64,000 nt of DNA from Beverwykella pulmonaria (Eukaryota; Ascomycota; Dothideomycetes; Pleosporales; Melanommataceae). The DNA lies in NCBI GenBank assembly GCA_001599595.1, contig BCHH01000009.1:484099-548098 (forward strand). The letters are read 5' to 3'. Both the position numbers and the translations under genes were made by a program. Shown in pieces: positions 11,652-22,612 of the stretch. Position 1 is the first letter of the stretch; every line of letters starts with the position of its first letter. The notes beneath the pieces are model-generated. The model did no database searches, was not told the DNA's origin, and saw only the letters and a program-made list of their open reading frames with translations.

Positions 11652-12197
11652 GTGGAAAACAGAGCTAAGGAAAGGGTCTTAGATAGAGATCGAGGGACGA
11701 GATTTGCGTTAATGTTACAGGCGAGGTTGCAATTACAAGCAGCAGGAAGATGAAGTTCATGTTAGCTGCTGGAGAACCCAGTATTTCCAATATTTGTAAG
11801 GATGAAATTATGCTCAAGTCGTTCTATTCATAACTACGAGTTCGCTCTGGTTGGAAATCATCAATCTATACATTGGGGGCTCGCCTATAGGAACAGAGTT
11901 AGTTCTATGTATGGTAGGGCATGCTCTGAAGCATTTACGTACCGAGGTTGGTCATACACGCTTAGAAAATAAGTCCCGAAATATGCATTCTTGTTCTAGC
12001 CCGCTGCGAGGTATCCCCGCTACAGCACTTGTATTGGAAAGCAGGATCGCGGTCTCCTACAGAGCGGCGAATGCCTACCTGAATAAGTCGGCAAAGCTGA
12101 TCCATGCTTAAATCGATTCGAAATCGGTTCGAAATCGGTAGCCCGTATCATAAAAATTGTGATGTGGTTCATCGTGTGCTGTGGTGCCAGCTCCAGC

Positions 12198-12765
12198 TCA
12201 ATTCTTCACAAACTCGGGCTTCCTCTCCATAGTGCTTTGGACATGATTTTTCAGCGCCGCCCACCGATCCGCAATAGATGTGTTGGCCCCAGCGCCAGTG
12301 GAGCTTCCTGCCAACTGCGCCAAATTCTTATTGAACCGCTCCTTCTCAATCTTCTCCAACTTCGCTTTCTTCTTCATCGCACCGGGCCGGCTCTTCAAGC
12401 TCTTGCGCTGTATCTTAGCCTGCCCAACGACAACTTCATCCTGCCCCCCATCATCATCTATGCCTGGGAGCGCATCGGCGAGGGATTCGAGGTTCGCGAC
12501 GAGCTTCTTGTTAGGTCTTCGGCGCTTGATTGTCTTAGAGGTCTTCTCGATCTTGCCCATGAAGGCAGAGTGCTTGATGGTGCGCTTGTCCTTCTTGGAG
12601 GAGGGGAATAGGTCCGTTTCTGAGGCGGGGATGCTCAAATGTGGACGCAGTGCTCTGTTGGTTTTCGCGCGTGCGGAGGTCCGCTTCTTTGCGATTACTG
12701 GCGCCTATACTCTCGATCAGTATTGTAAATCGAGCTACATAATCTGTGAATTGTGGGCTTACCAT
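12198..12765 (-). CDS. slx9: Ribosome biogenesis protein Slx9-like
   Basis: Two exons: the start codon alone (12765-12763), then 12704-12198 after a 58-bp intron starting GTAAGC and ending TAG. Joined, they give 169 residues starting MAPVIAKKRTSARAK. The protein is small and very basic, with the family features DLFPSSKKDKRTIKHSAFMGKI near the N-terminus (central block), KSRPGAMKKKAKLEK in the middle, and a C-terminal WAALKNHVQ segment. Slx9 proteins are nucleolar and assist 18S rRNA processing and 40S export with Rrp12 and pre-ribosomes. The splice after the ATG is supported because it restores the basic MAP...KR N-terminus common in this family; an unspliced start at 12638 (MSIPASE) would lose 23 residues. 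Assignment is by motif and size, fairly sure. Confidence 0.82.
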
Positions 12766-12987
12766 GCTGTTCTGCAATTTAAGAGGTAGAGAGTGTGGTT
12801 TTTGATGTTCATGGAAATTTGGCTGGAGCTCGATTATGTAAGTAAGCTAGTGCGCGTGCCTCGCGTCACGTAGTCCAGAGCCATCGCATTCACTTCTTCA
12901 AATGTATGTGTTTTGATTCGGTTTTCGTATCTCATACATTTGTATGATAAAACGACCCCTTCAATTTATTGTCCCGTTCAATACAGC

Positions 12988-14442
12988 CTACGCTTGTTCG
13001 GCGAACCTCCTGTCCATAAGCGGACCCTTCCATTGATAGCGACCCTGAAACACCCAAAAGATCAATCTGAAAGTGATTGCTCCACCATAAACAGCACAAT
13101 ACCAGTGCATCAATACCGCCGCTACTGGAGTTACAAGCGGGAATACGGAGAGGACTGTCATGGTGACTGTGGAAAATAACACGAAATGTTCCCTGTAAGT
13201 CCTGCTCTTTCCATATTCCGAGGCCCGAACGGAATATTCTCACCTGTGTCTCATTTACAAATCATCAGACTAATCGGGATGATGTAACTGGAGAATTACC
13301 CGGTAGAAACTAACGAAACAAGGGCATTGAAGGCGACAGTGGAACCGATATTGATCAGATCCAGCAGTGAGTTGATTAGGGCTGTCAGAGCGATTGCGAA
13401 GAGGGTGAATTGACCAGTGACGATCAGCCTGAATCAATCAGTCTTGACCTTCTCATTCTGCTCCAGGGAATTTTCACTCTAGCAATGATAATCGAGAACC
13501 GAAGGCCTTGATCATCTATTCTCGGATCAACAAATGATGCCAGGAGTACTGACCGGGGGAGACTCACGAGCAAACACCCATGGCTAACGCGACGCGCTCG
13601 CCATGTATCTAAAGGTGGCAAAAAAGTTATTGCAATTATGTTGGAAGTCATAGCTGTTGTGCTAACCTCCAACTGCATCGCGTTTTCAAAAGCCTCAATA
13701 AAAGCGTGTCCTGCAGGAGTGCTCAAAGTATTATCCACGTTACCTACATAGAAAAGAATGACAATCATGATAGCAAATCCAAGAGCGCTATTGAGGAATA
13801 TAGTAAAAAATATGCTTCAGGGTACGTTGGTCGACGCATTCTTCACCTCCTCAACTAAATGTGATAACTACCCATATGGCATGCTCCATCGAAGCCTATC
13901 CTGCAGCCAGCGTAATCTCTCCAATCGAAGCACCATACAAACTAATGAAGAAAACTGATCCTGTCGTCAAACTCACAAACCAGCACAGTCCATTTCGGTG
14001 TCGGGACACACTTAACTATGTCACGAAAACGAAGTTGGCAGGAGATGTTAGAGCAAGATACACAAGAGGTATCAGAATGGCCATGAACCCTAAGATGTGG
14101 AGTATGAGAATGATTCCCTCGACGGTCGGAAGGATCCGAATGGCGACTATGTTGACGAAAATTGTAACGAGTAACACAGCGTACAGAATGAGGGTGCCAT
14201 ACCACCGCTAGTAGTCGTACGACGGATCGTCGAGCACAAGGAGTCATTGAATGATTGTGCCGCCCAGAAAGGTTCCTGACGCACAACCTGCCTACCCTCC
14301 TAAAACTGAAACCTAACCTGAACGTTCAACGATCCGTCAGCGTCTGTTCGAGATCCACCACTTAAACGAAAGATGTTTCTCACCTCTCAACTAGCTTAGA
14401 AATTTGGCCCATTCGGCGGACACCAGCATCATCCTTGGCCAT
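12988..14442 (-). pseudogene. Broken amino-acid/choline-type permease (APC superfamily)
   Basis: Read on the minus strand, family blocks appear in the right order but in shifting frames with stops. ATG at 14442 opens a short piece (MAKDDAGVRRMGQ). It is followed by VSVLGG-stop-AG where relatives have VLGWQAG, ASGTFLGGTIIQ-stop, DDPSYDY-stop-RWYGTLILY (relatives QRWHGTL), ILPTVEGIILILH, LIPLVYLA, GASIGEITLAAG, MIVILFYVGNVDNTL, TAMTSNIIAI, NIGSTVAFNALVS, and finally an ending with GRYQWKGPL before the stop at 12988. About 100 N-terminal residues are missing. Several stops are what CAG-to-TAG change gives, and CAT-to-TAT also occurs, as expected of RIP. The ancestor would have been a 12-TM plasma-membrane transporter for amino acids, GABA or choline; the relic cannot make one. 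Confidence 0.85.
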
Positions 14443-14614
14443 GGATTTGTTTTGGTGCCTGATCTATCCCACCTGTGGGCATTTTCTTTCTTCAATGCAC
14501 TCTTTTAGATATAGTGGCAGAAACTACACCTCTGCTCTGACCTTTCGCTTCCAGGCTCTTCCTGCCCAAGCTCTGAGAAAGTTGCCATGAGGAACACGCC
14601 AAAGATTTGTGACG

Positions 14615-15738
14615 ATGAGCTTCGAGGGGCCAGGGCATGCGGTCATTACTCCAGATAGCCATGGAGCTCTTCTTGAAATGATTGCGTAGCTTTTAGGGAG
14701 TAAGTAACACGCAACGAAAGGCTGTCTCACAGATTAGCATGATCAGGTACTTTGCACGCAGCGATGCTCACCATGTGGCTCACGACACGAAATTTTCCTA
14801 GCATGAACTTTGTTTTGATTGCCATCAGTACCGTAGGTGTCTAACTGGACACTTTATTGCTTCCACTATATCGAAGAAAAGAGTCTTGCACGGTGTGCCC
14901 CAGCAGAACCCTAACAGCTACGAATCACGTGGAATTTGTTGCGATGGAACCCTTCTAACTACAAGGCAACTTGTAGGAGACGTATGCAGCCACAGTCCTG
15001 TATGTTTTGACGGTCGGCGCTTCGAAATTCGCCATCACATTATTCCTCTCTCGCTTGACTTGTATAACTCTCCACAAAGTTGCGGTTGTGCCACTTAGCT
15101 TTTGCGTTGTGTTCTGGACGTCAGCGACAACAGCGAATGTAATTTTCGAGGTGAGCTGCCACGTCCCCGGATGTCATTCACTGGGAAATGTATACAGCTT
15201 GTGAGTTGATACCTGTACGTTTAATGTAATGTGACTCACTGCTTCAGGTGCCATTCTAACTTACAGCGTCCACCATAGATATCGTCACTGATATTGCCAT
15301 TATCATTATACCAATGTATGCCGTAGGAGGATTGCAGTTGGGGACGAGTAAGAAAGTAATTGTCATGGGCGTTTTCGCCATTCGATTAGTGTGAGGCCCT
15401 TCCTCTACCCATCTCTTGTTATAAGAATAGTTTATCACATCATGTTTCTTTCACAGACTCATCGCCATCTCCATCGTCTGGCTTGAGTTTCTCACTCACT
15501 TCATTGGCGAGGATCCAACGTACCACAGCATCTCCTACGGCCTTGTAACCCAATGCCACTCGACCCTTTTTATAATAATAGCATGCAGTCACGCCCTCGA
15601 ACCATTCATGGACATGTCAAAACCGGCATATTAGGCGTATCTCTCACCAAAAACGACCCTGACACAACCTTCAGCCAGGACTCATACAACATGCAAGCCC
15701 TTTCCAAGCTAGCAATCAAAACTCCCCCGAGCTCAAAA
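14615..15738 (+). pseudogene. Broken fungal rhodopsin-family membrane protein
   Basis: Starting at ATG 14615, the frame reads MSFEGPGHAVITPDSHGALL then MIA and a TAG exactly where the family has a tryptophan (W-F/L-L). Downstream, in changing frames, come LTMWLTTRNF, FVLIAISTVGV-stop, then VLYVLTVGASKFAITLFLSR (20 residues), VVFWTSATTANVIFEV, STIDIVTDIAIIIIPMYAV, and after a plausible intron LIAISIVWLEFLTHFIGEDP. It ends ALEPFMDM then, after a frame break, KTGILGVSLTKND. All are recognisable family blocks in order. Stops and frame breaks show it is not functional unless heavily spliced. It is divergent from the permease pseudogene, 172 bp away, and is a different copy from the intact rhodopsin-family gene at 684-2133. 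Confidence 0.8.
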
Positions 15739-16813
15739 TAAAAATGGCATAATAAATCCATTTTCGATCTTCAATCAACCATCAACCCACTTTACATTGA
15801 AGAACAGCGGTGTGACCCATCGTCCAAGGTCGTCGAGCGGAAATCACGTTTACGTTCAAAGCGCCTCGGGCTGGAAAGTGCAGCTCAGAGCACCGCTCAA
15901 GGACATCGAGTTCAGGCCCTCGACCACATGCACATCCGGCTCGCTCCTGCTTCCGCAAATGTTGCCTCCGTCTGAGGAACTCAGACCCAATGTAACCGCG
16001 TCCACCGCGCAGATACGGATTGATACGCCGACGGGGAGGCTGGAGAGGACGGGAACGGAGGCAAGGCATTCGGGGGAGAGTGGGGAGAGCCAGAAGAGAA
16101 TGATGATGAAAAATAGTCAGTGGCATGTCAGTTCTGGTGACTGTCATGCTGTTTGAGGGTGCTGTGATAGGAAGTTTGAAGGCGAGGATTGCGTCGGCTG
16201 CTTGGAATTGGTCGTGGAGGGTATGTAGGTCAAGTTGTTTAGATACATAGAGTGGAATGAAGTGGCCTTGGCGGATCTTGGGTTTCATCTGTCTAAGTAA
16301 TTCCAGGATTTGAAGGTCCAAAGTTGGACGTCAAAGAGACTTGGTGACAATATAACGGCACCGGGAAATTTCCAGAGTAAATTTGAACACATCTTATGGC
16401 TGAGTTCGCTTTGGTATCCCCACACTCTTTAGTGGGGGACCGTTTACGTCCAAGTATTGGGCGAACGCTCCGTTTCACGGAAAGGATGCTATGAATTTGA
16501 GACTAGTCTCGTTTCGATCTCCGTGATTGTGGCACGCTGTCCGAGCGTATGACGTCACACCCGAACACTGAAAACAACACCGTCCAAATGCCTTTCGGGC
16601 TCCCCGGCGCCTAGAACACCTCACGATGGGGTATCATATATCAAAGGCTCGGTCCGCATGAGCACGACGAGCTCCACTGGCCTCTACATCGATTCTCAGC
16701 TTTTTTGCCCACGAACTGGGGGTTTGAAGGACGCGCCGGCTCCTCCTTTCTTCCGCTGAATCGCGTCTTTCATTTAGCCGCGGATTATCTTTTCGCTTGG
16801 ACTTTATGAATAA
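15739..16813. other. Intergenic with competing unassigned ORFs
   Basis: About 1.07 kb upstream of the lipase gene. On the minus strand two overlapping frames are open: 15782-16321 (179 codons, first part amphipathic, later Arg-rich) and, in another frame over about 15850-16110, one beginning with a hydrophobic run (FFIIILFWLS) followed by a Cys-containing hydrophilic part. Neither has a motif I know, and at most one can be real. A perfect TGACGTCA lies at 16550-16557. Confidence 0.4.
16550..16557. promoter_or_regulatory. CRE-type palindrome TGACGTCA
   Basis: A perfect 8-bp CRE sits 257 bp upstream of the lipase ATG at 16814. This is the consensus of ATF/CREB-type bZIP factors. Occupancy is unknown; a perfect 8-mer palindrome occurs by chance about once per 65 kb. 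Confidence 0.35.
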
Positions 16814-18819
16814 TTGGAAATGTCTTTCTCGTCGCCTATTACAGGCGCGCAGAGCCATGAACTCGGACGGACGAACAGTGCCATCGGAGGTACGGGGAAG
16901 GTACCGAATGCACAGAAACCGAAATCGCGACCGCCGACAAGCTTGCGGGACAAGCTTGCCAGGCACCTACCAACCTATTCTGGCCCCTACAGCGTGGGGT
17001 CAATGGACATCGAAGTCCCAGTCGAAAACCCGCGGACCTTCTCCAACATAACTCGCCATGGCCGCCATCTCCTCCAGCTGGAAACGGTGCTGTTTACGTT
17101 ATACTATCCGGCTGCTATTGGTACAGGATCAGGAAGGGACCCAGGAGGGCGGAAGAATTGGTCCAGGGAAACATGGCTTCCAAGGCCGAGGATACAGATG
17201 GCCGAAGGGTACGGGATATTTGCTGGTATCCCTGGGCCGATTGCCGTATCCTTCTGTGGCGTCACGACCATGTTTGCAAAACTACGAGGCTTCCGAAATG
17301 CGTCTCCTGCGACGCATTGGCCGCCGGAAGGGAATTCTAAACGTCGAGGCTACAAGGTTAAAAATCAACAAGGCCCTCCACCGCCAGGAGGCTCCAAAGA
17401 GCCCGTCTTCCCACTTCTGATCTTCAGCCATGGCCTTGGAGGGACGCGGACGGCGTACTCGACTATGTGTGGAGAGTTTGCGAGCTATGGATTTGTTGTG
17501 TGTGCGATTGAGCATCGCGACGGCTCCGGTCCTCGAACCTTCGTCAACCATGCAAGACGAGAGGACGGAAGCGTGGAGGCGCCCGCGAAGTCGGGGAAAG
17601 TGGATCATTCTGAGGAAGAGGATCGGCAGGGCTACCATAAAGTGGTGAGTTGGACGAGCTCGGCACGTGAGCCCAGAAGCTGACAGGCCCAGGACTACAT
17701 ATTTCCCAAAAACAACCCATACGATACGTCACCCTCCAATGAGAACGGTGTTGACGCCGAGCTCCGAAGCGCTCAAATCGATTTACGGCTCGCTGAAATT
17801 GAGGAGGCATACCGTGTTCTGCGCGAGATTAGCGAAGGGAAGGGCGAGGAGATTGCTCGCCAGAATCGACGAGAGGCAGGATATATTGGTGGCAGCTCTC
17901 GGGGTCTGAAAGGAGTCGACTGGTCAAGCTGGAAGAACCGATTTCACATCGACAAAATTACAGTGGCTGGTCACTCGTTTGGGGCGGCAACCGTGGTCGA
18001 AGTTTTGAGACACGCAGATCGATTTAAGAACGTGGCGGCTGGGATCATATATGACATATGGGGGTGAGTGGACCTCGAGCAACTCGTTCAACTTTTCTGA
18101 CATGCACATAGGGCCCCAATCAAACCTCCAGCAGAAGACAAGTCGCATCGGATACACTCGCCCATACTTGGCATCAACTCAGAAGCTTTCATGTACTGGC
18201 AATCCAACTTCGACGCAGTGATGGCTTTGATGAATGAAGCAAAGGAACAGGGTGCACCAGCCTTTCTCTGCACCGTTCGCGGCTCAGTGCATATTAGTCA
18301 GTCGGATTTCTCACTGCTGTACAAGCACGCGTGCTCTTTCTTCCTCAAATCAACAGTCAACCCACAGCGCGCGATAGATTTGAACATCAGGTATGACACA
18401 TTCACTGTAGCCCCTGCCCTTCATGCTCTCATGCTGACGGAGCCCCCCCTAGCGCCTCTCTAGAGTTCCTAAGAGATGTGATCACCTCGGAAGGAGCTGG
18501 GAAATCAATCATCAAGCGTTGTCTTACGGACGAGGGACTTCTGAATGTAGAAGTACTCGATCAAGTCCCAGACGATCAAAAGCCTGACGACGAAAATATT
18601 GCAGCGAAACTCAAGGTTCCTCATGAATTCAAGACGCGGCTGGCGGCTAGTGTGCAGCGGAAACTAAAGAGGAAGAAAGTACACGGTTTCTATCATCCAG
18701 GAGACGAAATCTGGATGCACTTCAAGCCTCAGGAGGAGGAATTATGGAACTGGCAGCACGGTGGGAATTGCAAGACTGAGGGAGAGAGTGAAGAAGCGTC
18801 TGATCACAATTCAAGTTGA
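16814..18819 (+). CDS. Platelet-activating-factor acetylhydrolase-like serine lipase
   Basis: Four exons (16814-17644, 17693-18063, 18112-18390, 18453-18819) give 615 residues. The alpha/beta-hydrolase core shows the oxyanion-side block FSHGLGGTRTAYS, nucleophile elbow GHSFG with Ser372, acid Asp398 in GIIYDIWG, and His461 in GSVHISQSDF; spacing and surroundings match the S-D-H triad of plasma PAF-AH. Such enzymes (PLA2 group VII type) release short or oxidised acyl chains from the sn-2 position of phospholipids. No clear signal peptide is present; the N-terminus is polar, so a cytosolic or membrane-associated enzyme is more likely. It is longer than the human enzyme (441 residues) because of inserts before the nucleophile and a charged C-terminal tail, as in other fungal members. 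The ATG chosen is the first in frame. Confidence 0.88.
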
Positions 18820-19651
18820 GGACGAATGGAATACAAGGTCTCGGTTGGGCGATACGTCGCAGGAGAATTGGCTGGGCTGTCCTCCACCGCTGAGCAGGAT
18901 AGAGCACATATGATCTCTCCCAAACCAGACTAGACAAAGCAAACCGGCGATTTCTGGACGTGCATCAAAGCTTGTCTATATCAGATGAATATCTGCATGT
19001 CAGCAAAGTCAGTGTAGCCAATCAGATCCCCTGTCCTAATTTGGCGGAATTCAGAGCGATTGGCATGCCGCAAATCAACTAGCGCGGCCCTCGGCTTGTT
19101 CAGTAATCGCCAAAATTTGGAAAACGCCATGTCGCCAGCCTCCAATCCGCACGGCGACACAGCTCGCCATTTGTCGTGAACACCAGTTGACCCTCGGAAG
19201 GGCGCCGAATTGTCTTGATAATCCAAAGTAACGCCGCTTGAAGCAGTCGGCCCTGGAAAGACGCCTGTCTGCCGCGCGCTGCTTTAAAGCACTGGCGCAT
19301 GTCACGCTTCACTAACACGCTCCTGTTGGAGTCGGAGAGATATTGTGGCTTACCAAGCCGGGCCTAACCTTGTTGGATAGGGAGGGGGTGCGTCGCCCTG
19401 TAGCTGCCACCTGTGTTGCTTTTGAGTGCTTGGAAGCCGTCCTGCCTTCTTGAACTCCTGCCTTGTCGTTCTGCCCTGCGTCACCCTGCGTTCTGGAAAG
19501 GGAGGGGTGTTCACGTTTATCTATAAGAGCTGAGGCGGAGGCAAATTCACCTGAAAACCGCCTTGGGATCGTATCCGAAACTTCCGCATCATCGTAAGGT
19601 TGCTTGCAGCGAGCGAGCAAGCGAGCTTAATTACACGACACGTAACGAGAT
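18820..19651. other. Intergenic, promoter side of the bZIP gene
   Basis: About 830 bp without a supportable gene. Minus-strand ORFs up to 102 codons (19312-19620) are compositionally ordinary and motif-free. The last 100 bp probably hold the bZIP-gene leader. Confidence 0.45.
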
Positions 19652-21861
19652 ATGACGAGCTCTGAAGGTGAGGGGCAACCTCGAGCACGGAAACGGTCGA
19701 GGACGAGCGCGAATGGTGATGAGGCCGGGAACAAGAAAGCTAGGGGACGGCCGAGGGTGGATACTCAAGATGCAACCGCGGCCGATGTAAGTAGTCTCTC
19801 CACTGATGTGCATACCCAGTCTGGGGTAATCGACATGCTTCCCAGTCGAAGCATTGTGGGCAGAGCAGTGTTACTTTGACCTCTTGCTAACGGCCATGTC
19901 AGCGTCGCCGTACGCAAATCCGTCTTGCACAGCGGGCTTATCGTCAACGCAAGGAGACAACAATATCATCGTTGAAGCAGGAGAACTCGCAACTTCAGTC
20001 CATCATTGAGCAAATGAACACACACTTTCTACGCTTCAACGACTATGCCCTGAAGTCAGGTCTGCTTCAGTTGAATCCTGCTTTGGGTCGCCAGTTGAAA
20101 CACATAACTGAGACCTTTGTAACTCTTGCTAAGTCGGCAAGTGAGCAAAGTCATGATGAGGAGGAGGATGCTGGTGAAGCCACTCTAGATCCTGCCGCAG
20201 AGCTACACAACGCTGCTCAATCTACAAGGGCATCGAGAGACCAAAGTCAGCCTCAAACGCACAATCCGCTCCCGGTCCCACAGCAAACGCACGTTGGATG
20301 GGGCTATTCGGCCACCCTTGATAATCCATCGGATTCAGGAAATACAGTGCTATCAAGGAACGAGCCGCTGCAACATAGCAACTTCTACCAAGCGCCTTAT
20401 GAAGCATCAAGCCAATTGAGCTTGGTCCGGTCTAGGCCGAAATCCCTCTTCGCCGACTCCACTTCCGTAGGCCAGTTAATGGACCAGTCGAGGTCGCCAT
20501 CGGTAGATGTTTCTCATCAGCAACCCCTCCCATTTGGGCTCGTGGATTTCAGTTTCCGTGATCGACGTCCATTCTCCCCTCCTCCAGACGACAACCCTCG
20601 TATATTCTCTGTCAACATTCCTTCTCCGTTAATCACTCCCCGATTCAACAAGCTACCAACTCCTCCACTCCTACCGAGTCTTTCCACGAAGACTTTGAAA
20701 CCGTCTTGGACTTATAGCCACGACGAAACGACCTTCGCCCGTAGATTGACCCGCGCTGCTCTCGAAGCAGGCTTTCACTTGCTTAGTGGGGCAAATCTCC
20801 GACCGGCAGCCCTCAATCACGTTTTCAAGCTTTCACTCCCATATATGGATCTCGAGGACTTACGAGCCAGATTCAGGATGATACTAGCCCGCAGCACAGA
20901 GGAGGAATTAGACTGCTGGGATACACCTTTCATCCATTTAGGGGGCGCAGGGACACACTACCCGCGGAAGGACGCCCACGGCAATGTTATCCCCATCCCC
21001 AACTCATGGACCGTTCGTAACATCGGTCCTCCCTGTTCGAAAATGGTACGCGCAGAGAACTCCACAGATTCATCACAAAACCACGACCTCAACATCGATC
21101 TCACCGGGTTCGAAGGGGAGTGGTTCGACGCATATGACGTACAGGGCTACCTCGAAGAAGAAAAGAACTGCCACATCGACCCGAAAGACTCATTTGCCGA
21201 GGTCTTTGTCGAGGTGGACGATGACATGGAGCCAGAAGAAACCCCGCTCGGTAGCCTCCTCTTCTCCAAGAAGATGAGCCTAGATCTCTCCAACGTCCCC
21301 AGACCTTCTGCCTACCCGTCAGATAGCCCAGGCCTGAGCACCGGCTCGAGCACCGAGTCTAGTTTGTCGAGCAAAAGTACACCCGGGAACAGCGCCGGCG
21401 GAATGGATGCCGTGTTCGGACAGTCGGACACGGCGCCGTTCGGACTGGACATGGGAGGCGTCGGCAGCTTCGATTTCGACAAATTCAACGGAATCGATCA
21501 CTCCGCGCTCTATGACCAGCCGCTGGGTCTGGATCTAGCGCCTGGCTTCGATGTGAATCTGAACACGACCATGGCAGGCTTCAGCACGACGGCGTTTGGC
21601 GATATGTCGAATTTGGGGCTGGATTTGATGGGTGGGGAGGTCGATCAGTTGCCCGTTGTGAAGACGAAGCAGAAGAAGGCCGCGTGGGTTGATGTGACCA
21701 AGTTCATCGATGGTGAGTGCTCGATGCGTTTGCGCGTTGTGGGTGGGGCTAACTTGGGACTAGAAATCATCAAGCATGGTGTTTGTCTCGGCAGGGCGCC
21801 GGGCTTTAGGAGGAAGGATGTTGATATGGCGTTCAGTGCTGCGCTGATCACCTCGTTTTGA
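19652..21861 (+). CDS. bZIP transcription factor
   Basis: Exons 19652-19786, 19903-21712 and 21764-21861 give 680 residues. After an AT-hook-like KKARGRPRVD, the first splice joins to the basic region RRRTQIRLAQRAYRQRKE, followed by a leucine-type zipper (SSLKQENSQLQSIIEQMN), like Yap/AP-1-type fungal factors. A middle conserved region (TFARRLTRAALEAGFHLL and LPYMDLEDLRARFRMIL) and a C-terminal block with VCLGRAPGFRRKDVDMAF are shared with a Pezizomycotina-specific bZIP group of unknown role. A Ser-rich, low-complexity segment (about 445-475) and acidic patches could activate transcription. The second intron is exactly 51 nt, in frame and free of stops, so retaining it would insert 17 residues before the C-terminal block. 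Expected in the nucleus; target genes unknown. Confidence 0.9.
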
Positions 21862-22612
21862 TCGGCGGCATGTGCGTGGTATTATTCTCGTCTTCAATTA
21901 TGACGTCAAATGACCTTGTTGGAGTTTGGAAATGGAAATGGTAGATGTATGACCTGCCTTGGGAATCCTACGGAATGGACACAGGATTTGTATGTATTAG
22001 CAAGCACGAGAGGCCCCAAGCGCCCTTCCATGAAGACGTGGTGCATGAAATGTGGGACTGCGGCGCGAGCTGTGCGGATCGATTGGGTTTGTATCACCAC
22101 GCAGCAGCCGTGTGTCAGCCCTGTATCTTGCAACCATAAATTTTAGCCATCTCACACATGCAAGCACATAACTCTTCACTTGGAGACGTCTTCACCTTGT
22201 TTGCGGCAAGGTATCGTGCTCCGGCTTTTCCGAACATGGCTAGTGCCAAGCGTGCTAGCGGCGGCGTTAAGCGAGGGCAGCGGCTTTCACTCTCCCGCGG
22301 CTTGCTTGACCACGCCTGATACACCAACCTCACCCCCACGACAACCAAAGTGAGGGTACTCCCAGTCGTCGCACAAATCCACCTCCCGGATTCTGTGGCT
22401 CGTACGGTTCCTCTCTGCAAGCGCAAGATAGTCTACAAGTGCCCGCGGTCGCCATTCCACAGCCGCAAGCGCTGTCGTCGGCTGCCTGACTGTTTGGCCT
22501 CTCTCCATCCTCTGCCTCCACCTCCACCAGCACGCTGCTCAGCGCCTCCCTCACCCGTCCCTGCGACGCCTGATCTCGCATCTGAGAGTTGCGTTCACTT
22601 CCGGGAGCGGCC
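21862..22612. other. Intergenic between bZIP gene and TOA1
   Basis: About 750 bp. It holds the bZIP 3' end and the TOA1 promoter and leader. A perfect CRE-type palindrome TGACGTCA is at 21901-21908. Short ORFs on both strands carry no motif. Confidence 0.45.
21901..21908. promoter_or_regulatory. CRE-type palindrome TGACGTCA
   Basis: The site lies 40 bp past the bZIP stop codon and about 700 bp upstream of TOA1. It is a consensus site for ATF/CREB bZIP dimers; whether the adjacent bZIP protein binds it is unknown. Confidence 0.3.

Larger units (their letters stand above)
9672..12197. other. Gene-poor stretch with degenerate repeats
   Basis: About 2.5 kb between the HET gene and slx9 (convergent). 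Several ORFs of 70-184 codons exist (the longest on the minus strand, 11078-11632), but they are proline/threonine-rich translations of repeats or overlap each other, and none shows a motif, so I do not call them genes. Two repeat arrays are listed separately. Confidence 0.5.

Noticed and set aside
684..15738. The intact and broken rhodopsin-family genes as a recent duplicate pair
   Set aside because: Their recognisable blocks differ in wording and spacing too much for a recent duplication; the broken copy's partner is probably elsewhere.
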